In this document: positions 39,301 through 46,900 of the stretch, one piece after another | Numbering within the stretch: the stretch's first letter is position 1 | Layout: each line of letters begins with the position of its first letter | Source of the DNA: Otis tarda | Taxonomy: Eukaryota; Chordata; Aves; Otidiformes; Otididae | NCBI GenBank assembly: GCA_026413225.1 | Contig: CM048553.1 | Location: 25,172,501-25,236,500 of the forward strand | DNA: 64,000 nt | Reading direction: 5' to 3' | The notes under the pieces: generated by a model | Databases searched by the model: none | What the model saw: only the letters and a program-made list of their open reading frames with translations | Told to the model about the DNA's origin: nothing | Program-made: the position numbers and the translations under genes

Positions 39301-41938
39301 ATGGATCTTTATGGAGAACAAAGGCATTCCTATAGATCCAGGTCAGACATGGAGTCTCCTAGATCTCCTGTAAACTTTCAGCATAAGTACGTTTTGTTTT
39401 AGGTTGTTATTCTCTGTCAGAACACTGCTTAACTAAATGAATGCATCATTGCGTACTGGTAAGGTTTGTAATCTTTGGTACCGTGAGATTTTTTTACTTT
39501 CTTTGTAAGGATACGTAACAAATAACATGTCAAGCCTTCAGTGTATATTTACTCATTGCCTGATTGAGGCCAAAGCCTGCAGATTTCTCCAGTCTGATTT
39601 GTGTCGTGTTAGAATCATAGAGTAGTTTGGGTTGCAAGGGACCTTTAAGGGTCATCTAGTCCAAACCCTGGCAAGAAGCAGGGACATCTCCAACCAGATC
39701 AGGTTGCTCAGAGCCCCGTCCAACCTGGCCTTGAATGTTTCCAGGGGTGGGGCATTCACCACCTCTCTGGGCAACCTGTGCCAGTGTTCCATCACCCTAA
39801 TTGTAAAAATTTTTTTCCTTATGTCCAGTCTAAGTCTACCTCCCTCTATTTTAAAACCATTACCCCTCCTCCTATCACAACAGGCTCTGATAAAGAGTTT
39901 CTCCTCATCTTTCCTATAAGCCCCCTTTAGGTACTGGAAGACCGCTATAAGGTTTCCCCGGAGCCTTCTCTTCTCCAGGCTGAACAGCCCCAACTCTCTC
40001 AGCCTGTCCTCACAGGAGAGGTGCTCCAGCCCTCTGATTGTCTTTGTGGCCCCCCTCTGGACTCACTCCAACAGGTCGATGTCCTTCTTATGTTGAAGGC
40101 ACCAGAGGTGGACGCAGTAAAACTGGTCTAGATCCACTGGATGGAGTTATGTTTACCTGCCTCTGTAGAGTCTAGACTTTGCGACCAAGCAAACCACCAC
40201 TGCCTGTCCACCTTTCTGGTTGGCAGCAGAGTGTGGGCCCTCAGCCAAAGGAAGGGAAAAGCAGGGCCAGGGAAAAACAGAGCTCTTTGCTGAGGCTGGG
40301 GAGAGTCATCTGGTTACTGTGGGCTGGGAGGAGTGACTGTAGCCTCACGGCCACAGCAGAGGTGGAAGCTGCTTGGTAGGTCTCCTGGTTGTTCTTCATT
40401 AAACCCTTTTGGTTGGCTAGACTAAGCTGTGATACTAGAGGTATCAGTGAACCAGATGCCAGTGAAACCAGGTATTCGCCAAAGGCAAGGTTTTGCGGGG
40501 TGCCATCAGCCTTTGATGACTTCATACAGTTGTGGGCTCTGAGCTTTACTGAATATCAGATTCTTGCTGTTTTCAATCTTTATATAAACCAACTCAGCAT
40601 TTGTAGTCTTAGTTTGTGGCCACCATAACTTTTTACATGGAAAAAATGTTTAATCTATTTCAGCCACTTTTGGCTTTTACTTGTAGAAAGTTATGAAGAG
40701 AGACAGAATCGTGTAAAGATGGCTGCGTCCTTGTTCACGTGAGCTTCTTGATAGAAAAGCAAACATGAATGTACGACGGCTTCTGCTGCAGTCTCAGTAG
40801 GAGTTTACTGGTCAGCTTTTGTCCCAAAGAAATGCAGCAACAAATCAGATGCAGTAGAAAGAAAAGGCAACTGAGAAAAGTGGTTTCTGTGGGGGAGGCA
40901 GTGTGATGGCTTGGGCAGCCAGTGGCAAGAAGGTTAAGCAGGTATGACGTGCTGGCTACCGCAAGGGTAAGTTAAGGGACATGCAGTCAGTAAGGTATCC
41001 CCACTTACAGTATTTTGCCGTGTCTGCTGATACTTTTGTTTTATTTGAAATTTCACTTTTTAAAAACATCTGTGTTCTTCTGCCGCTAGGTTCCACAGTA
41101 TGCATGCTGAGTTAAACCCAGTCTCTTTTGCTTGTTCTCAACTGCAAAACTATGATCCTGAAAGAGCTTTAACAGATTACATCAATCGGCTGGAGGCACT
41201 ACAAAGGCGACTTGGCAGCGTGCAGTCAGGTGAGGGCTCAGGCAGGCCTCCCCGTGGCTCCTGGGTAGCACAAGGCACAGTTCCAAGTTAGAAAGTGTGT
41301 GCTGGTTCTCTGAGATACCTAACAAACACTTTTGATTTTAGGAGTTTTCAGCCTTAAACGAGAGGCTATTCTGAGCTGGAGCAAAAAGCTCATTAAAAAT
41401 AAAATTGTTCAATTCTTTGAAGGGAGACATTTAAGTGTACTTTAATTAGAGTTTTGAGTTTATTGGTAACACTTTTAACTTTCCCTGATCTCTAATGAGT
41501 GTGCAGCAAGGATTCAGTTGGCATCTTACTAAGATTTTAAGCTCTGGAGAAAAATGATTGAGGACTAGGAGTACAAGGGAAATTTCTTCTCCTACTACTT
41601 TGATTACAGAAGTTACAGCCTTTTTCTCCAATAGACAATGGTAATTTTTGTGCTGCAAAAGGAATGCATTAAGAAAATTGTCAGACCAATGGGATGTAAT
41701 GTATCAAACTTGAGTTTTGCAGTTACTGTGTTAGTCTTACTTCAGCATAAAAGCCATCATTTGAGGAAGTTTTGTTCTTAAAAAATTTCCCGTGTGAAAT
41801 TTCTCATGCTTATTCATCTAAAGAAGATGTCATTGGTGAATCCTCCTCTACTTATTCCAAGTAAACTTGATGAAAATCTTTCTTCCTTTTACAGGTTCTA
41901 CTTCCTACACTCAGTTGCACGCTGGTATGAGAAGATAA
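3748..41938 (+). CDS. AKAP9: AKAP9, C-terminal half (28 coding exons, 5' end outside the window)
   Basis: A-kinase anchor protein 9 (AKAP450/CG-NAP) is a very large coiled-coil scaffold at the centrosome and Golgi. It anchors PKA, phosphatases, PDE4D and gamma-tubulin complexes. The 28 exons listed separately have GT/AG borders and compatible phases. They join into 6,159 nt (2,052 residues plus stop) with no internal stop. The product is heptad-rich coiled coil almost throughout, with an RII-binding amphipathic helix near residue 961 of the joined part and a PACT domain near 1845-1935. It ends in GMRR. The identity rests on long near-identical stretches remembered from mammalian AKAP9, for example [33 protein letters not shown] and [10 protein letters not shown]. 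The full human protein has about 3,900 residues, so about half is here. It converges on CYP51A1. Confidence 0.97.
3911..8600 (+). other. AKAP9: AKAP9 intron
   Basis: Large AT-rich intron. Apart from the CR1 fragment near 4222 and short A/T runs (for example 6961-6990) I see no gene or structured element. The open frames here (such as 5659-5940 and 7151-7423) lack coiled-coil content and paired splice sites in a usable phase. Confidence 0.7.
4222..4400 (-). repeat. old CR1 LINE 3' fragment
   Basis: It begins with agaatcacagaatcat, the reverse complement of the CR1 terminal octamer repeat. It continues with degraded CR1 tail text such as ctctctgggcaacctgttcc. It is antisense to AKAP9 and well diverged, so probably an old insertion. 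Confidence 0.75.
8601..8813 (+). CDS. AKAP9: AKAP9 exon 2 of window
   Basis: It encodes [17 protein letters not shown] through [12 protein letters not shown]. The acceptor is ttctacag and the donor gtatgt. The last base, c, joins aa of the exon at 11282 to make Gln, giving VEQ-LLEETEK as in the family. Confidence 0.95.
8814..11281 (+). other. AKAP9: AKAP9 intron with candidate microexon
   Basis: AT-rich intron. The one notable item is the 39-nt candidate exon at 10037-10075. No repeat was recognised. Confidence 0.7.
10037..10075 (+). other. AKAP9: candidate 39-nt frame-preserving AKAP9 microexon (unproven)
   Basis: A strong pyrimidine tract (about 10000-10035) ends in cctag at 10036. After 39 bases comes cag|gtgtgt. 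The flanking exons join in phase 1 and this segment is also phase 1. Inclusion would replace Gln at the junction by [14 protein letters not shown] without a stop. Length divisible by three, correct phase and good sites on both sides are unlikely together by chance, but transcripts are needed. It could also be a fortuitous pair of sites. Confidence 0.45.
11282..11514 (+). CDS. AKAP9: AKAP9 exon 3 of window
   Basis: Coiled coil [12 protein letters not shown] to [10 protein letters not shown]. The acceptor is ataaccag and the donor gtaagt. It ends on a whole codon (GAT). Confidence 0.96.
11515..13265 (+). other. AKAP9: AKAP9 intron
   Basis: AT-rich intron with no recognised feature. The open frame at 11947-12216 encodes a hydrophobic, unremarkable peptide and was not accepted. 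Confidence 0.7.
13266..13385 (+). CDS. AKAP9: AKAP9 exon 4 of window
   Basis: 40 codons, [20 protein letters not shown] to EHQTRE. Phase 0 on both sides, acceptor actttcag and donor gtaaca. Confidence 0.95.
13386..15913 (+). other. AKAP9: AKAP9 intron
   Basis: AT-rich intron with no recognised gene, RNA or repeat. Confidence 0.7.
15914..16090 (+). CDS. AKAP9: AKAP9 exon 5 of window
   Basis: 59 codons, [15 protein letters not shown] to SADNLQK. The acceptor is gtcaccag, the donor gtattg. Coiled coil, phase 0 at both ends. Confidence 0.96.
16181..16285 (+). CDS. AKAP9: AKAP9 exon 6 of window
   Basis: 35 codons, [10 protein letters not shown] to AVDRKEKE. It is only 90 bases after the previous exon. 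The pyrimidine tract is weak (atatttaaag), but the match to AKAP9 (EVQLQAER) is clear. Confidence 0.93.
16286..16727 (+). other. AKAP9: AKAP9 intron
   Basis: Short intron with a T11 run near 16379. Nothing else seen. Confidence 0.7.
16728..16880 (+). CDS. AKAP9: AKAP9 exon 7 of window
   Basis: 51 codons, [19 protein letters not shown] to LEQENKLLK. The acceptor is ggaaacag and the donor gtaatt. Highly conserved coiled coil. Confidence 0.96.
17141..17320 (+). CDS. AKAP9: AKAP9 exon 8 of window
   Basis: 60 codons, [16 protein letters not shown] to LKVTTDNK. The acceptor is tttggtag and the donor gtacat. Coiled coil. Confidence 0.95.
18619..19085 (-). repeat. CR1 LINE 3' fragment, antisense
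   Basis: It starts with agaatcacagaat (reversed CR1 tail). On the minus strand it encodes CR1 ORF2 C-terminal remnants ending in an ALSNLI-like box. It shares over 100 identical bases with the copy at 39611, including a stretch around 18811-18910, so both belong to one fairly young subfamily. Confidence 0.93.
20318..20347. repeat. GC-rich inverted repeat, Z-DNA-prone
   Basis: CACGTCTG at 20318-20325 and its exact complement CAGACGTG at 20340-20347 flank a 14-base alternating purine-pyrimidine loop rich in CG and CA steps. It lies in an AKAP9 intron. Function unknown. Confidence 0.6.
21192..22280 (+). CDS. AKAP9: AKAP9 exon 9 of window (large, 363 codons)
   Basis: The longest exon in the window. 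It runs from [19 protein letters not shown] through [20 protein letters not shown] and [20 protein letters not shown] to KQQEMQMYQ. The acceptor is ttcttcag and the donor gtaatt. It is coiled coil interrupted by a polar lysine/glutamate-rich linker (about residues 130-165 of the exon). Its middle seems less conserved than neighbouring exons. Confidence 0.96.
22281..23331 (+). other. AKAP9: AKAP9 intron
   Basis: AT-rich intron with no recognised feature. Confidence 0.7.
23332..23478 (+). CDS. AKAP9: AKAP9 exon 10 of window
   Basis: 49 codons, [20 protein letters not shown] to KLQQELA. The acceptor is ccttgtag and the donor gtaaga. Phase 0. Confidence 0.95.
23851..24354 (+). CDS. AKAP9: AKAP9 exon 11 of window, carries the RII anchoring helix
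   Basis: 168 codons from [13 protein letters not shown] to IETLRVKE. The acceptor is atttacag and the donor gtatgt. It contains a serine-rich linker ([27 protein letters not shown]), then the PKA RII-binding amphipathic helix, then coiled coil [19 protein letters not shown]. Confidence 0.96.
24151..24192 (+). other. AKAP9: PKA RII-binding amphipathic helix
   Basis: It encodes [14 protein letters not shown]. Large hydrophobic residues (I, I, I, F, I) fall on one face of a helix, as in A-kinase anchoring helices. It aligns with the C-terminal RII site that I recall for human AKAP450 (EEVTEIISQFTEKI). It docks the dimerised N-termini of PKA RII subunits. The identification is by family knowledge and helix pattern. 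Confidence 0.85.
24355..24785 (+). other. AKAP9: AKAP9 intron
   Basis: Short intron. Nothing recognised. Confidence 0.7.
24786..24849 (+). CDS. AKAP9: AKAP9 exon 12 of window
   Basis: 64-nt exon, [21 protein letters not shown], ending in phase 1 before the donor gtaaga. A proline/serine-rich linker between coiled coils. Confidence 0.9.
24850..26477 (+). other. AKAP9: AKAP9 introns either side of exon 13
   Basis: Between exons at 24849, 25560-25678 and 26478 I see only AT-rich intron, a G9 run near 25270, and an ATT/GTT trinucleotide stretch near 26413-26445. Confidence 0.7.
25560..25678 (+). CDS. AKAP9: AKAP9 exon 13 of window
   Basis: It encodes [19 protein letters not shown] to TDLLPKKIK. 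The acceptor is tattttag and the donor gtaaaa. An acidic and serine-rich linker that matches the SSDSGSDWGQG region of mammalian AKAP9. Confidence 0.93.
26478..26669 (+). CDS. AKAP9: AKAP9 exon 14 of window
   Basis: 64 codons, [18 protein letters not shown] to [11 protein letters not shown]. The acceptor is tattgtag and the donor gtataa. Well conserved ([16 protein letters not shown]). Confidence 0.95.
26670..27584 (+). other. AKAP9: AKAP9 intron
   Basis: AT-rich. Nothing recognised. Confidence 0.7.
27585..27773 (+). CDS. AKAP9: AKAP9 exon 15 of window
   Basis: 63 codons, [19 protein letters not shown] to [11 protein letters not shown]. The acceptor is cactgtag and the donor gtaaca. It contains the conserved SDWRGELL...QQVFL block. 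Confidence 0.95.
27774..28408 (+). other. AKAP9: AKAP9 intron
   Basis: AT-rich. Nothing recognised. Confidence 0.7.
28409..28553 (+). CDS. AKAP9: AKAP9 exon 16 of window
   Basis: It encodes [20 protein letters not shown] to [11 protein letters not shown] plus one base. The acceptor is gctaacag and the donor gtgact. It joins the next exon as KKQ-EMLEY. Confidence 0.94.
28554..29306 (+). other. AKAP9: AKAP9 intron
   Basis: AT-rich. Nothing recognised. Confidence 0.7.
29307..29526 (+). CDS. AKAP9: AKAP9 exon 17 of window
   Basis: It encodes (E)[20 protein letters not shown] to KHFKDLEAI plus two bases. The acceptor is ctcattag and the donor gtgcag. Strong coiled coil. Confidence 0.95.
29527..30569 (+). 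other. AKAP9: AKAP9 intron
   Basis: AT-rich with T runs near 30189. Nothing else recognised. Confidence 0.7.
30570..30720 (+). CDS. AKAP9: AKAP9 exon 18 of window
   Basis: It encodes (R)[19 protein letters not shown] to ERGREELE. The acceptor is ctcttttag and the donor gtattc. It contains the conserved [18 protein letters not shown] stretch. Confidence 0.95.
30721..31643 (+). other. AKAP9: AKAP9 intron
   Basis: AT-rich. Nothing recognised. Confidence 0.7.
31644..32312 (+). CDS. AKAP9: AKAP9 exon 19 of window (223 codons)
   Basis: It encodes [20 protein letters not shown] through [20 protein letters not shown] and [19 protein letters not shown] to PSHNANE. The acceptor tatggaag has a moderate pyrimidine tract, and the donor is gtacag. 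Continuous coiled coil with a high charge. Confidence 0.96.
32313..33853 (+). other. AKAP9: AKAP9 intron with a GC-richer block
   Basis: About 33040-33650 is clearly richer in G and C than the rest of the intron. It keeps several long open frames on the minus strand (for example 33074-33433 and 33295-33486). I recognise no protein family in them. An old degraded insertion is possible. Confidence 0.5.
33854..34059 (+). CDS. AKAP9: AKAP9 exon 20 of window
   Basis: It encodes [20 protein letters not shown] to QLARKAAS plus two bases. The acceptor is gtatacag. The donor gttagg is non-consensus at +3 to +6, but the reading frame ([10 protein letters not shown]) confirms the join. Confidence 0.92.
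34060..34931 (+). other. AKAP9: AKAP9 intron
   Basis: AT-rich. Nothing recognised. Confidence 0.7.
34932..35040 (+). CDS. AKAP9: AKAP9 exon 21 of window
   Basis: It encodes (R)[18 protein letters not shown] to LPGLSYLEE. The acceptor is ttgtttcag and the donor gtgaga. Confidence 0.94.
35041..35940 (+). other. AKAP9: AKAP9 intron with 26-bp tandem duplication
   Basis: AT-rich intron. A 26-base unit (gtgtgacaatattcttctg...) is present twice in tandem at 35702-35727 and 35728-35753 with two differences. Confidence 0.75.
35941..36126 (+). CDS. AKAP9: AKAP9 exon 22 of window
   Basis: 62 codons, [20 protein letters not shown] to QHRQPSGDY. The acceptor is tttcttctag and the donor gtatgt. It holds the conserved [10 protein letters not shown] and VMKLEEELR coiled-coil blocks. 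Confidence 0.96.
36127..36587 (+). other. AKAP9: AKAP9 intron with T27 homopolymer
   Basis: It holds 27 consecutive T at 36358-36384. Such a run is prone to slippage and assembly error. Nothing else was seen. Confidence 0.8.
36588..36788 (+). CDS. AKAP9: AKAP9 exon 23 of window
   Basis: 67 codons, [20 protein letters not shown] to SENAVLR. The acceptor is catcttcag and the donor gtagga. It matches the NREKL(S/T)LQKSLK segment that precedes PACT. Confidence 0.95.
36789..37154 (+). other. AKAP9: AKAP9 intron
   Basis: Short AT-rich intron. Nothing recognised. Confidence 0.7.
37155..37387 (+). CDS. AKAP9: AKAP9 exon 24 of window, PACT domain
   Basis: It encodes [40 protein letters not shown] and [13 protein letters not shown]. 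This is the core of the PACT domain shared by pericentrin and AKAP9, which targets the protein to the centrosome and binds calmodulin. The acceptor is ttcttgtag. The donor gtaaac follows two bases of the Arg codon. Confidence 0.97.
37388..38386 (+). other. AKAP9: AKAP9 intron
   Basis: AT-rich with T runs near 38350. Nothing else recognised. Confidence 0.7.
38387..38472 (+). CDS. AKAP9: AKAP9 exon 25 of window, end of PACT
   Basis: It encodes (R)[15 protein letters not shown] to VFSQKTG. The basic FLVRRWHR block is typical of the end of PACT. The acceptor is aatgcag and the donor gtaaat. Confidence 0.95.
38473..39265 (+). other. AKAP9: AKAP9 intron
   Basis: Nothing recognised. Confidence 0.7.
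39266..39386 (+). CDS. AKAP9: AKAP9 exon 26 of window
   Basis: It encodes [20 protein letters not shown] to SPVNFQH plus two bases. The acceptor is atttctag and the donor gtacgt. Serine/arginine-rich tail ([14 protein letters not shown]). Confidence 0.93.
39387..41089 (+). other. AKAP9: AKAP9 intron with CR1
   Basis: It holds the antisense CR1 copy at 39611. The stretch after it (about 40140-41089) is intron with no recognised element. Confidence 0.7.
39611..40125 (-). repeat. CR1 LINE 3' fragment, antisense
   Basis: The minus strand keeps an open frame with CR1 ORF2 C-terminal signatures: [33 protein letters not shown] and LDGALSNLI. It starts with the reversed terminal octamer agaatcatagag. 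It is nearly identical to the copy at 18619 over most of its length. Confidence 0.95.
41090..41229 (+). CDS. AKAP9: AKAP9 exon 27 of window
   Basis: It encodes (K)[18 protein letters not shown] to RRLGSVQSG. The acceptor is tgccgctag and the donor gtgagg. It contains the conserved [20 protein letters not shown] block. Confidence 0.96.
41230..41894 (+). other. AKAP9: last AKAP9 intron
   Basis: AT-rich. Nothing recognised. Confidence 0.7.
41895..41938 (+). CDS. AKAP9: AKAP9 last coding exon and stop
   Basis: It encodes the terminal (G)[13 protein letters not shown] and stop TAA at 41936-41938. The acceptor is ttttacag. The C-terminus HAGMRR is identical to that recalled for mammalian AKAP9. 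Confidence 0.96.
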
Positions 41939-42505
41939 TACCCTTTCAACATCTCCATCACTGGTAGTGATGTTCATGGATTGCCTTCTATAAATCTCTG
42001 CTCTTTCTGTGCTTTTGTATAACGTGTATATTGTGGGACCAATATGAACACAGCTATACGATTGTATACAGTTCCATCCTGGCACACCCACACAGCCTGG
42101 GATTGGTGTATATAGGCACTTTGTGTTCATGGGAAAAAAAAAACAAACCAAACCTAAAAAAAAAAAAAAAAAAGGAAAAAAAACCAAACAAAAAAACCCA
42201 AACCACCCCACCATTAAATTACATGTATATTTGTGGAATGCTAATTTAAATGATTAACTTATGAAGTGTGTATTTATCAAAAGGGTGCGAAGATGAAACT
42301 TGTGTAATAATGAAATTGAGCTACATTCAGCTAAATTTACTTGCACTTTTTCTGGCAAGGCTACTGAAGTTACATGACCCTCGTACTATTTGCTACTGGC
42401 AGTGCAGACAGAATATCATTGTAGAGACCTATTTTTGTAATGGTAGAAGTTTTGAATTTTATGGGTATTTTGTCAAAGTACTGAAATAAAGAGGACTTCA
42501 TGCTT
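41939..42505 (+). other. AKAP9: AKAP9 3' UTR (extent inferred)
   Basis: Sequence from the stop to just past the first AATAAA at 42485. It includes an A-rich tract at 42134-42197 with a run of 18 A. It could extend to the second signal at 42822. Confidence 0.75.
42485..42490 (+). terminator. AKAP9: AKAP9 poly(A) signal AATAAA
   Basis: Canonical hexamer about 550 bases after the stop, followed by a T/GT-rich stretch. It is the likely main 3' end of AKAP9. Confidence 0.7.
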
Positions 42506-43792
42506 TTAACAGTGTTCAAGAACCACCTCCTTATTCACACTGCACTGCTCCTACTCGTGGTGGCTGCAGCTTTTACTTTTTACAGATTCCAAAAGAGAGG
42601 ACAGGTACAAGCTTGGTTTCTGAGGACCCTGGTCACATCTTACAGGCCTGGAAGGGAAGATACTGCACTCCCTCAGTCGCTATGACTGATACAAACACAA
42701 GGTTTTATAACAGTTACACCCAAGTACAGAACAGGAAAGACAAGGCAAAGCCCTTGCTACAGTGAGCACTGATGAAGTAGGGGAGCTCTTTGCAGGACCA
42801 ACTTACTTAATACTTACAAGAAATAAAGTTTATTACCAATTTACTTATAACTACTTTTCAGAATTGACAGGGTTGGGAACAGAAAACTTCCACAAGAGGT
42901 TTGTTTATAACTTTGAATTAAAGTTACTGTAAGCCAGAGCTTATTACCATTTGTCATCACCACTCTTGAACCAAACACCACTTAACAATCCTGCATGAGT
43001 CAAAAGGGGAAAACATTCAGCTATTTTACTTTATTTGTGACCATTTTATACACAAACATGTTATTTACAAAATTAATGTTGTTTGTATCATCGTATTGTT
43101 ACTTTCACACTTACATCAAGCTTTCAGAGATCACTGCTTTCAGAAATTTTTAGAAAATTATCTGTTGCTTTCTGAACCTAAGCACGTTACAGCTTCTTCA
43201 AGTTAGACATTTAAATCGCTTATTCTCAGAAAAGACTTCTCTCCGAACATTTTGTAGTCTGCCTACTACTCAGCTGTACAGTAACATTTTTACAAAGAAG
43301 TATGTGGGCACTTCCAAGAATCAGCCAAGACCATACCTAATCTGCTTGGAACAGAATCACAAATATTAAAGGTAGGGCGGCACCACCACGTACATCCCCC
43401 CGTAATTGGATACAGAGGTAAGGAACGCGGTCTTACCCCTTGATATCCAGGGAAAAGTAATCATCTTCAATTATCAAGAGCAGAGAGTTCTCTTTATAGA
43501 AATGACGTATTTCTTCACCTTAAGAGTGGGCATGCACCTTAAACGTGTTACACCAATAGAAAAGACACTTTTTCTTTTAAACTGCAGTAAGAAATTTGTA
43601 GAACAAGCAATTACAGACAACAGCATTAAATGGTGTGGGCAGACAAAATGGATGCAAAGACACTGCATTTGGTAGATTATTGTTGCTTTCCGAACAGTAG
43701 ATGCAACAGTTTCCACTTACCACTCATTTTGTCACAATTTCATTCAAAAGTCTGTTAGTTTACACAAATAAGTAAGGTTTTAGCTCCAAAAT
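42506..43792 (-). other. CYP51A1: CYP51A1 3' UTR and convergent intergenic stretch
   Basis: No coding sequence was recognised. Minus-strand poly(A) hexamers at 43030-43035 and 42829-42834 give possible 3' UTRs of about 760 and 960 bases. Confidence 0.65.
42822..42834. terminator. palindromic bidirectional poly(A) signal
   Basis: aataaagtttatt reads AATAAA on both strands (42822-42827 plus, 42829-42834 minus). It lies between the convergent AKAP9 and CYP51A1 genes, 884 bases past the AKAP9 stop and 959 past the CYP51A1 stop. It could end both transcripts. Another minus-strand AATAAA lies at 43030-43035. Confidence 0.6.
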
Positions 43793-43971
43793 TTATTGTG
43801 ACCTCCTCTTATATCTGATAATGGGGTTATTAGGTGTGTGTATCATTGTTGTATAATTTATAGTCGGGAAATAGTCATTGATGAGATCAAATTCATACAA
43901 ACGCAGCAAAGTAGACCAAATAGTCTTAATCTGAACGTAAGCAAAGTTTTCTCCAATGCAGCGATGACGGC
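43793..43971 (-). CDS. CYP51A1: CYP51A1 exon 10 (last), haem-binding Cys
   Basis: (G)[18 protein letters not shown] to [10 protein letters not shown], stop at 43793-43795. The acceptor reads tttcctcctag on the minus strand. It holds the proximal haem thiolate cysteine. Confidence 0.97.
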
Positions 43972-46900
43972 CTAGGAGGAAAGCCAGAAAAAGCAGTTAG
44001 AGTACTCAAGTTATTAAACCACCTTCGACAACAAGCTAACTTTAGAACTTTTATGCAGATAGCAACTGCTTCTTTCCTTGCTAAATAATGTGAGGTTCTG
44101 ATGCTGCACATGCACCATTATGTAACTCCATCAGAGTCTGGCTTTTATAAGCTGTCACTGCGTAAAGCAGACCGAGTAAGTTGAATGAGATTGTGTCGCT
44201 CTATCCTCACCAGAAAGGGTTAACTTGTGTGTCACCAAAGAAGCGTTTAAAACACTGAGAAAAGATAACAACTAACTATAACCCTAGCGGCGATATTTGC
44301 AAACTGTTTTGGCAATTGTGACTCTAAGCAGATTTTTGTTCTACCTTAAACGGACTTTGTATTACCTGGTTTTTACCTTGCCTTGAAAAGACTTCAGTCC
44401 AATATCACATGTGCTAACCTAAAGATTTGTTCTGATTGCTATTCTGAATGCAAAGCTTCATTCTTTTAACGGCACCTCACCATAAGAAAACTTTGAGGCA
44501 GCAACAGAAAGAAAAAACACATCCTGAGATGCTGCGGCATGGGGAGGTGCTGTACGAGCTGACCAGTGTGAGCCTCTTCAGCACTCAGGAAGGTGCTGCC
44601 TTTTCTTACTCACCAGCGCCAAATGGAATATATGCAAATTTCTCTCCAGCTGCTGCATTATCTTGGAGATACCGCTCAGGCTTGAAGTCTAGAGCATCTT
44701 TCCAGGAGTCCCTGAGTCTGTGGTTAACAGTGGGAGATACACAGACCTGATGGCCGGGGGGAATATTATATCCAGCAACAGTCTACAAGAGAAGAGACAA
44801 GACACATCACAAAATTTCTCCATTTTTCTTTTTAAAATGTTACCTGAAATGTTGTATCCTGAGGCTTGAATTTCAAAAGAGGTTTTGGCTAAGCTTGTTT
44901 AAAATTACTGCAGCCTAATACTTTATTGTTTTCCTTGTACAGGGCACAAAGTTCAAGTAGTTGCAGGAACCCTTCAGCTGCTTTAACAAGGCTGGTAATT
45001 TTACAAAATTTTTTCAAAAAAGAATGAACTTAAAATTTATTGAAAGTATTTGTCATTGTAGGGATATTTGTTTAAAAAATTGTTTGACTTTCTATCTTAC
45101 TTGTACAAACAGCAAGTTTTCTTTCAGATTTACCTAGCCTGTATTGTACTAAGTGCAAGACAGATTTCTCCAAGATAGCTATTAAAAATACCTGGCAAAG
45201 AAAAAATGTCTTTAAATGCTAGCACCAAACTAAGCTCAGGTGAGACTGATCTCTAGAAGAAAGCGTCAGTTTTGCTGAATGAGACTGCACGTGGCTGTCA
45301 CTATGTCCCCTCAGAGGCTTCCCTTCTCCAGGCTGAACAAACACTGTTTCCTCAGCCTCTCCTCACAGGGCAATCCCCTACCATCTTGGTGGCCCTCTGC
45401 TTGCTTCACTTCATCAACATCTTGACTGCTGGGGGCCAGAGGGATCTGAAACTCAACTGAAGTAGTTCCAGAGGAAGGTAACAAATACCAAGTTCAAGGT
45501 ATTAATTGCTTTCCTCAGTCAGCAACGGCTACAGTCCCACTGATACAACCCAGGCTGCCATCAGCTTTCATCGCTACCAGCAAACACTTCTCACTTGAGT
45601 TTTTCCTTCTGCCAACCGGGACACCCCCGCCCCTCACCTGGCCCTTTCCAGCCCTGTTCTACTGAAGTGAAGTTACCTCCAACTACTGTACTCACCTGGG
45701 GAGTTTTGGCCATTCTCATAATGGTCATTATAGGAGGTCTAAGCCTTAAAGTTTCTCTTAGACAGCGATCCAGCAAACTGAGATCCTTGAGCTGAAAACC
45801 CAGAGAAAATGATATATCATAATACAGCCAAGTTTATCCAACACAAACAAAATGGTATATCATTTAAAAACAAATTTTTTAAAAAAGGTCAAAGAGTTAG
45901 CAGCTCATGTTTACATGTACTTTATTAGCTACCCTGATTTCTTTTTTTTTTCCATTTGATTCAATTAGGAAGAAAAAAATCTCTGACCAGTGCAATCAAA
46001 TATGACTAGTTTCTTACTAATCTGTCTCATGAGTGTTTTTCTGATGCCTAATTAAAGAACAAGGTCACACTGCATCCCTTTCCTCAGTGGGAATATGACA
46101 GTCATCTTCCTCTACAAAATTATCATTTCTTAAATAGAAATTGTAGGAACTGTTAATTCTGTTAATCAAAACTGATTTTTAAAAAAGTAGCGAGCTGAAA
46201 ATGTACTTGAAGAGGAGGAGATGGAGGAGAGACATTGGCAAACAGTGTTATCATAGAGTGACTGTGCCAGATTATGATTCTAACACAAAGCATAGGACTG
46301 TATTTTGCATTTGTTTGTTTTTAAATGCACATCTAGAATTATAAAAATAACCGGCAGGAATTATGTAACGTACAAACCTGGTCATAAGTTAATGGTGGCA
46401 AGTCATCCCCACAAACTGCCTTTTGTTCTGCATAGCACTGTTCCTGGATTGATTTGTCTCTGGCTATGAAGAAGCCAAGCCAGGCACTGGTGGTGGAGGA
46501 TGTGTGCTGCCCCGCCAGGAGCAAGCCAATAAGCATTCCGGCAACTTCATCATCTGTCAGTGGATGGCCATCTCTAGGTTGAAGGGTGTTATGTTAGAAC
46601 TTCATTTGATCAGGTTTCCAGTTACAGTAATATTCACAAATTCTTCTAATGGACTTCTTTCTCCTCCTTCTTTTGCTGCCTATTCTAAACGGAGCAGCTA
46701 AAGATCTCGGGATAGGGCACAGGGAGAACAGAGGCAGAGAGACTCTGAGAGCCTTAGAAAATCATTACCAAACCGCCAGCCCAGAGAAAGGAAGCAACCC
46801 GATGACCACTGATTAAAATCTCAGAAGTCTACCTAAGCATTTATAATTGAAGTTTTTTAAGGTGTTTCTAATAATACAGCTGGCACCAATTGCTAGCAAC

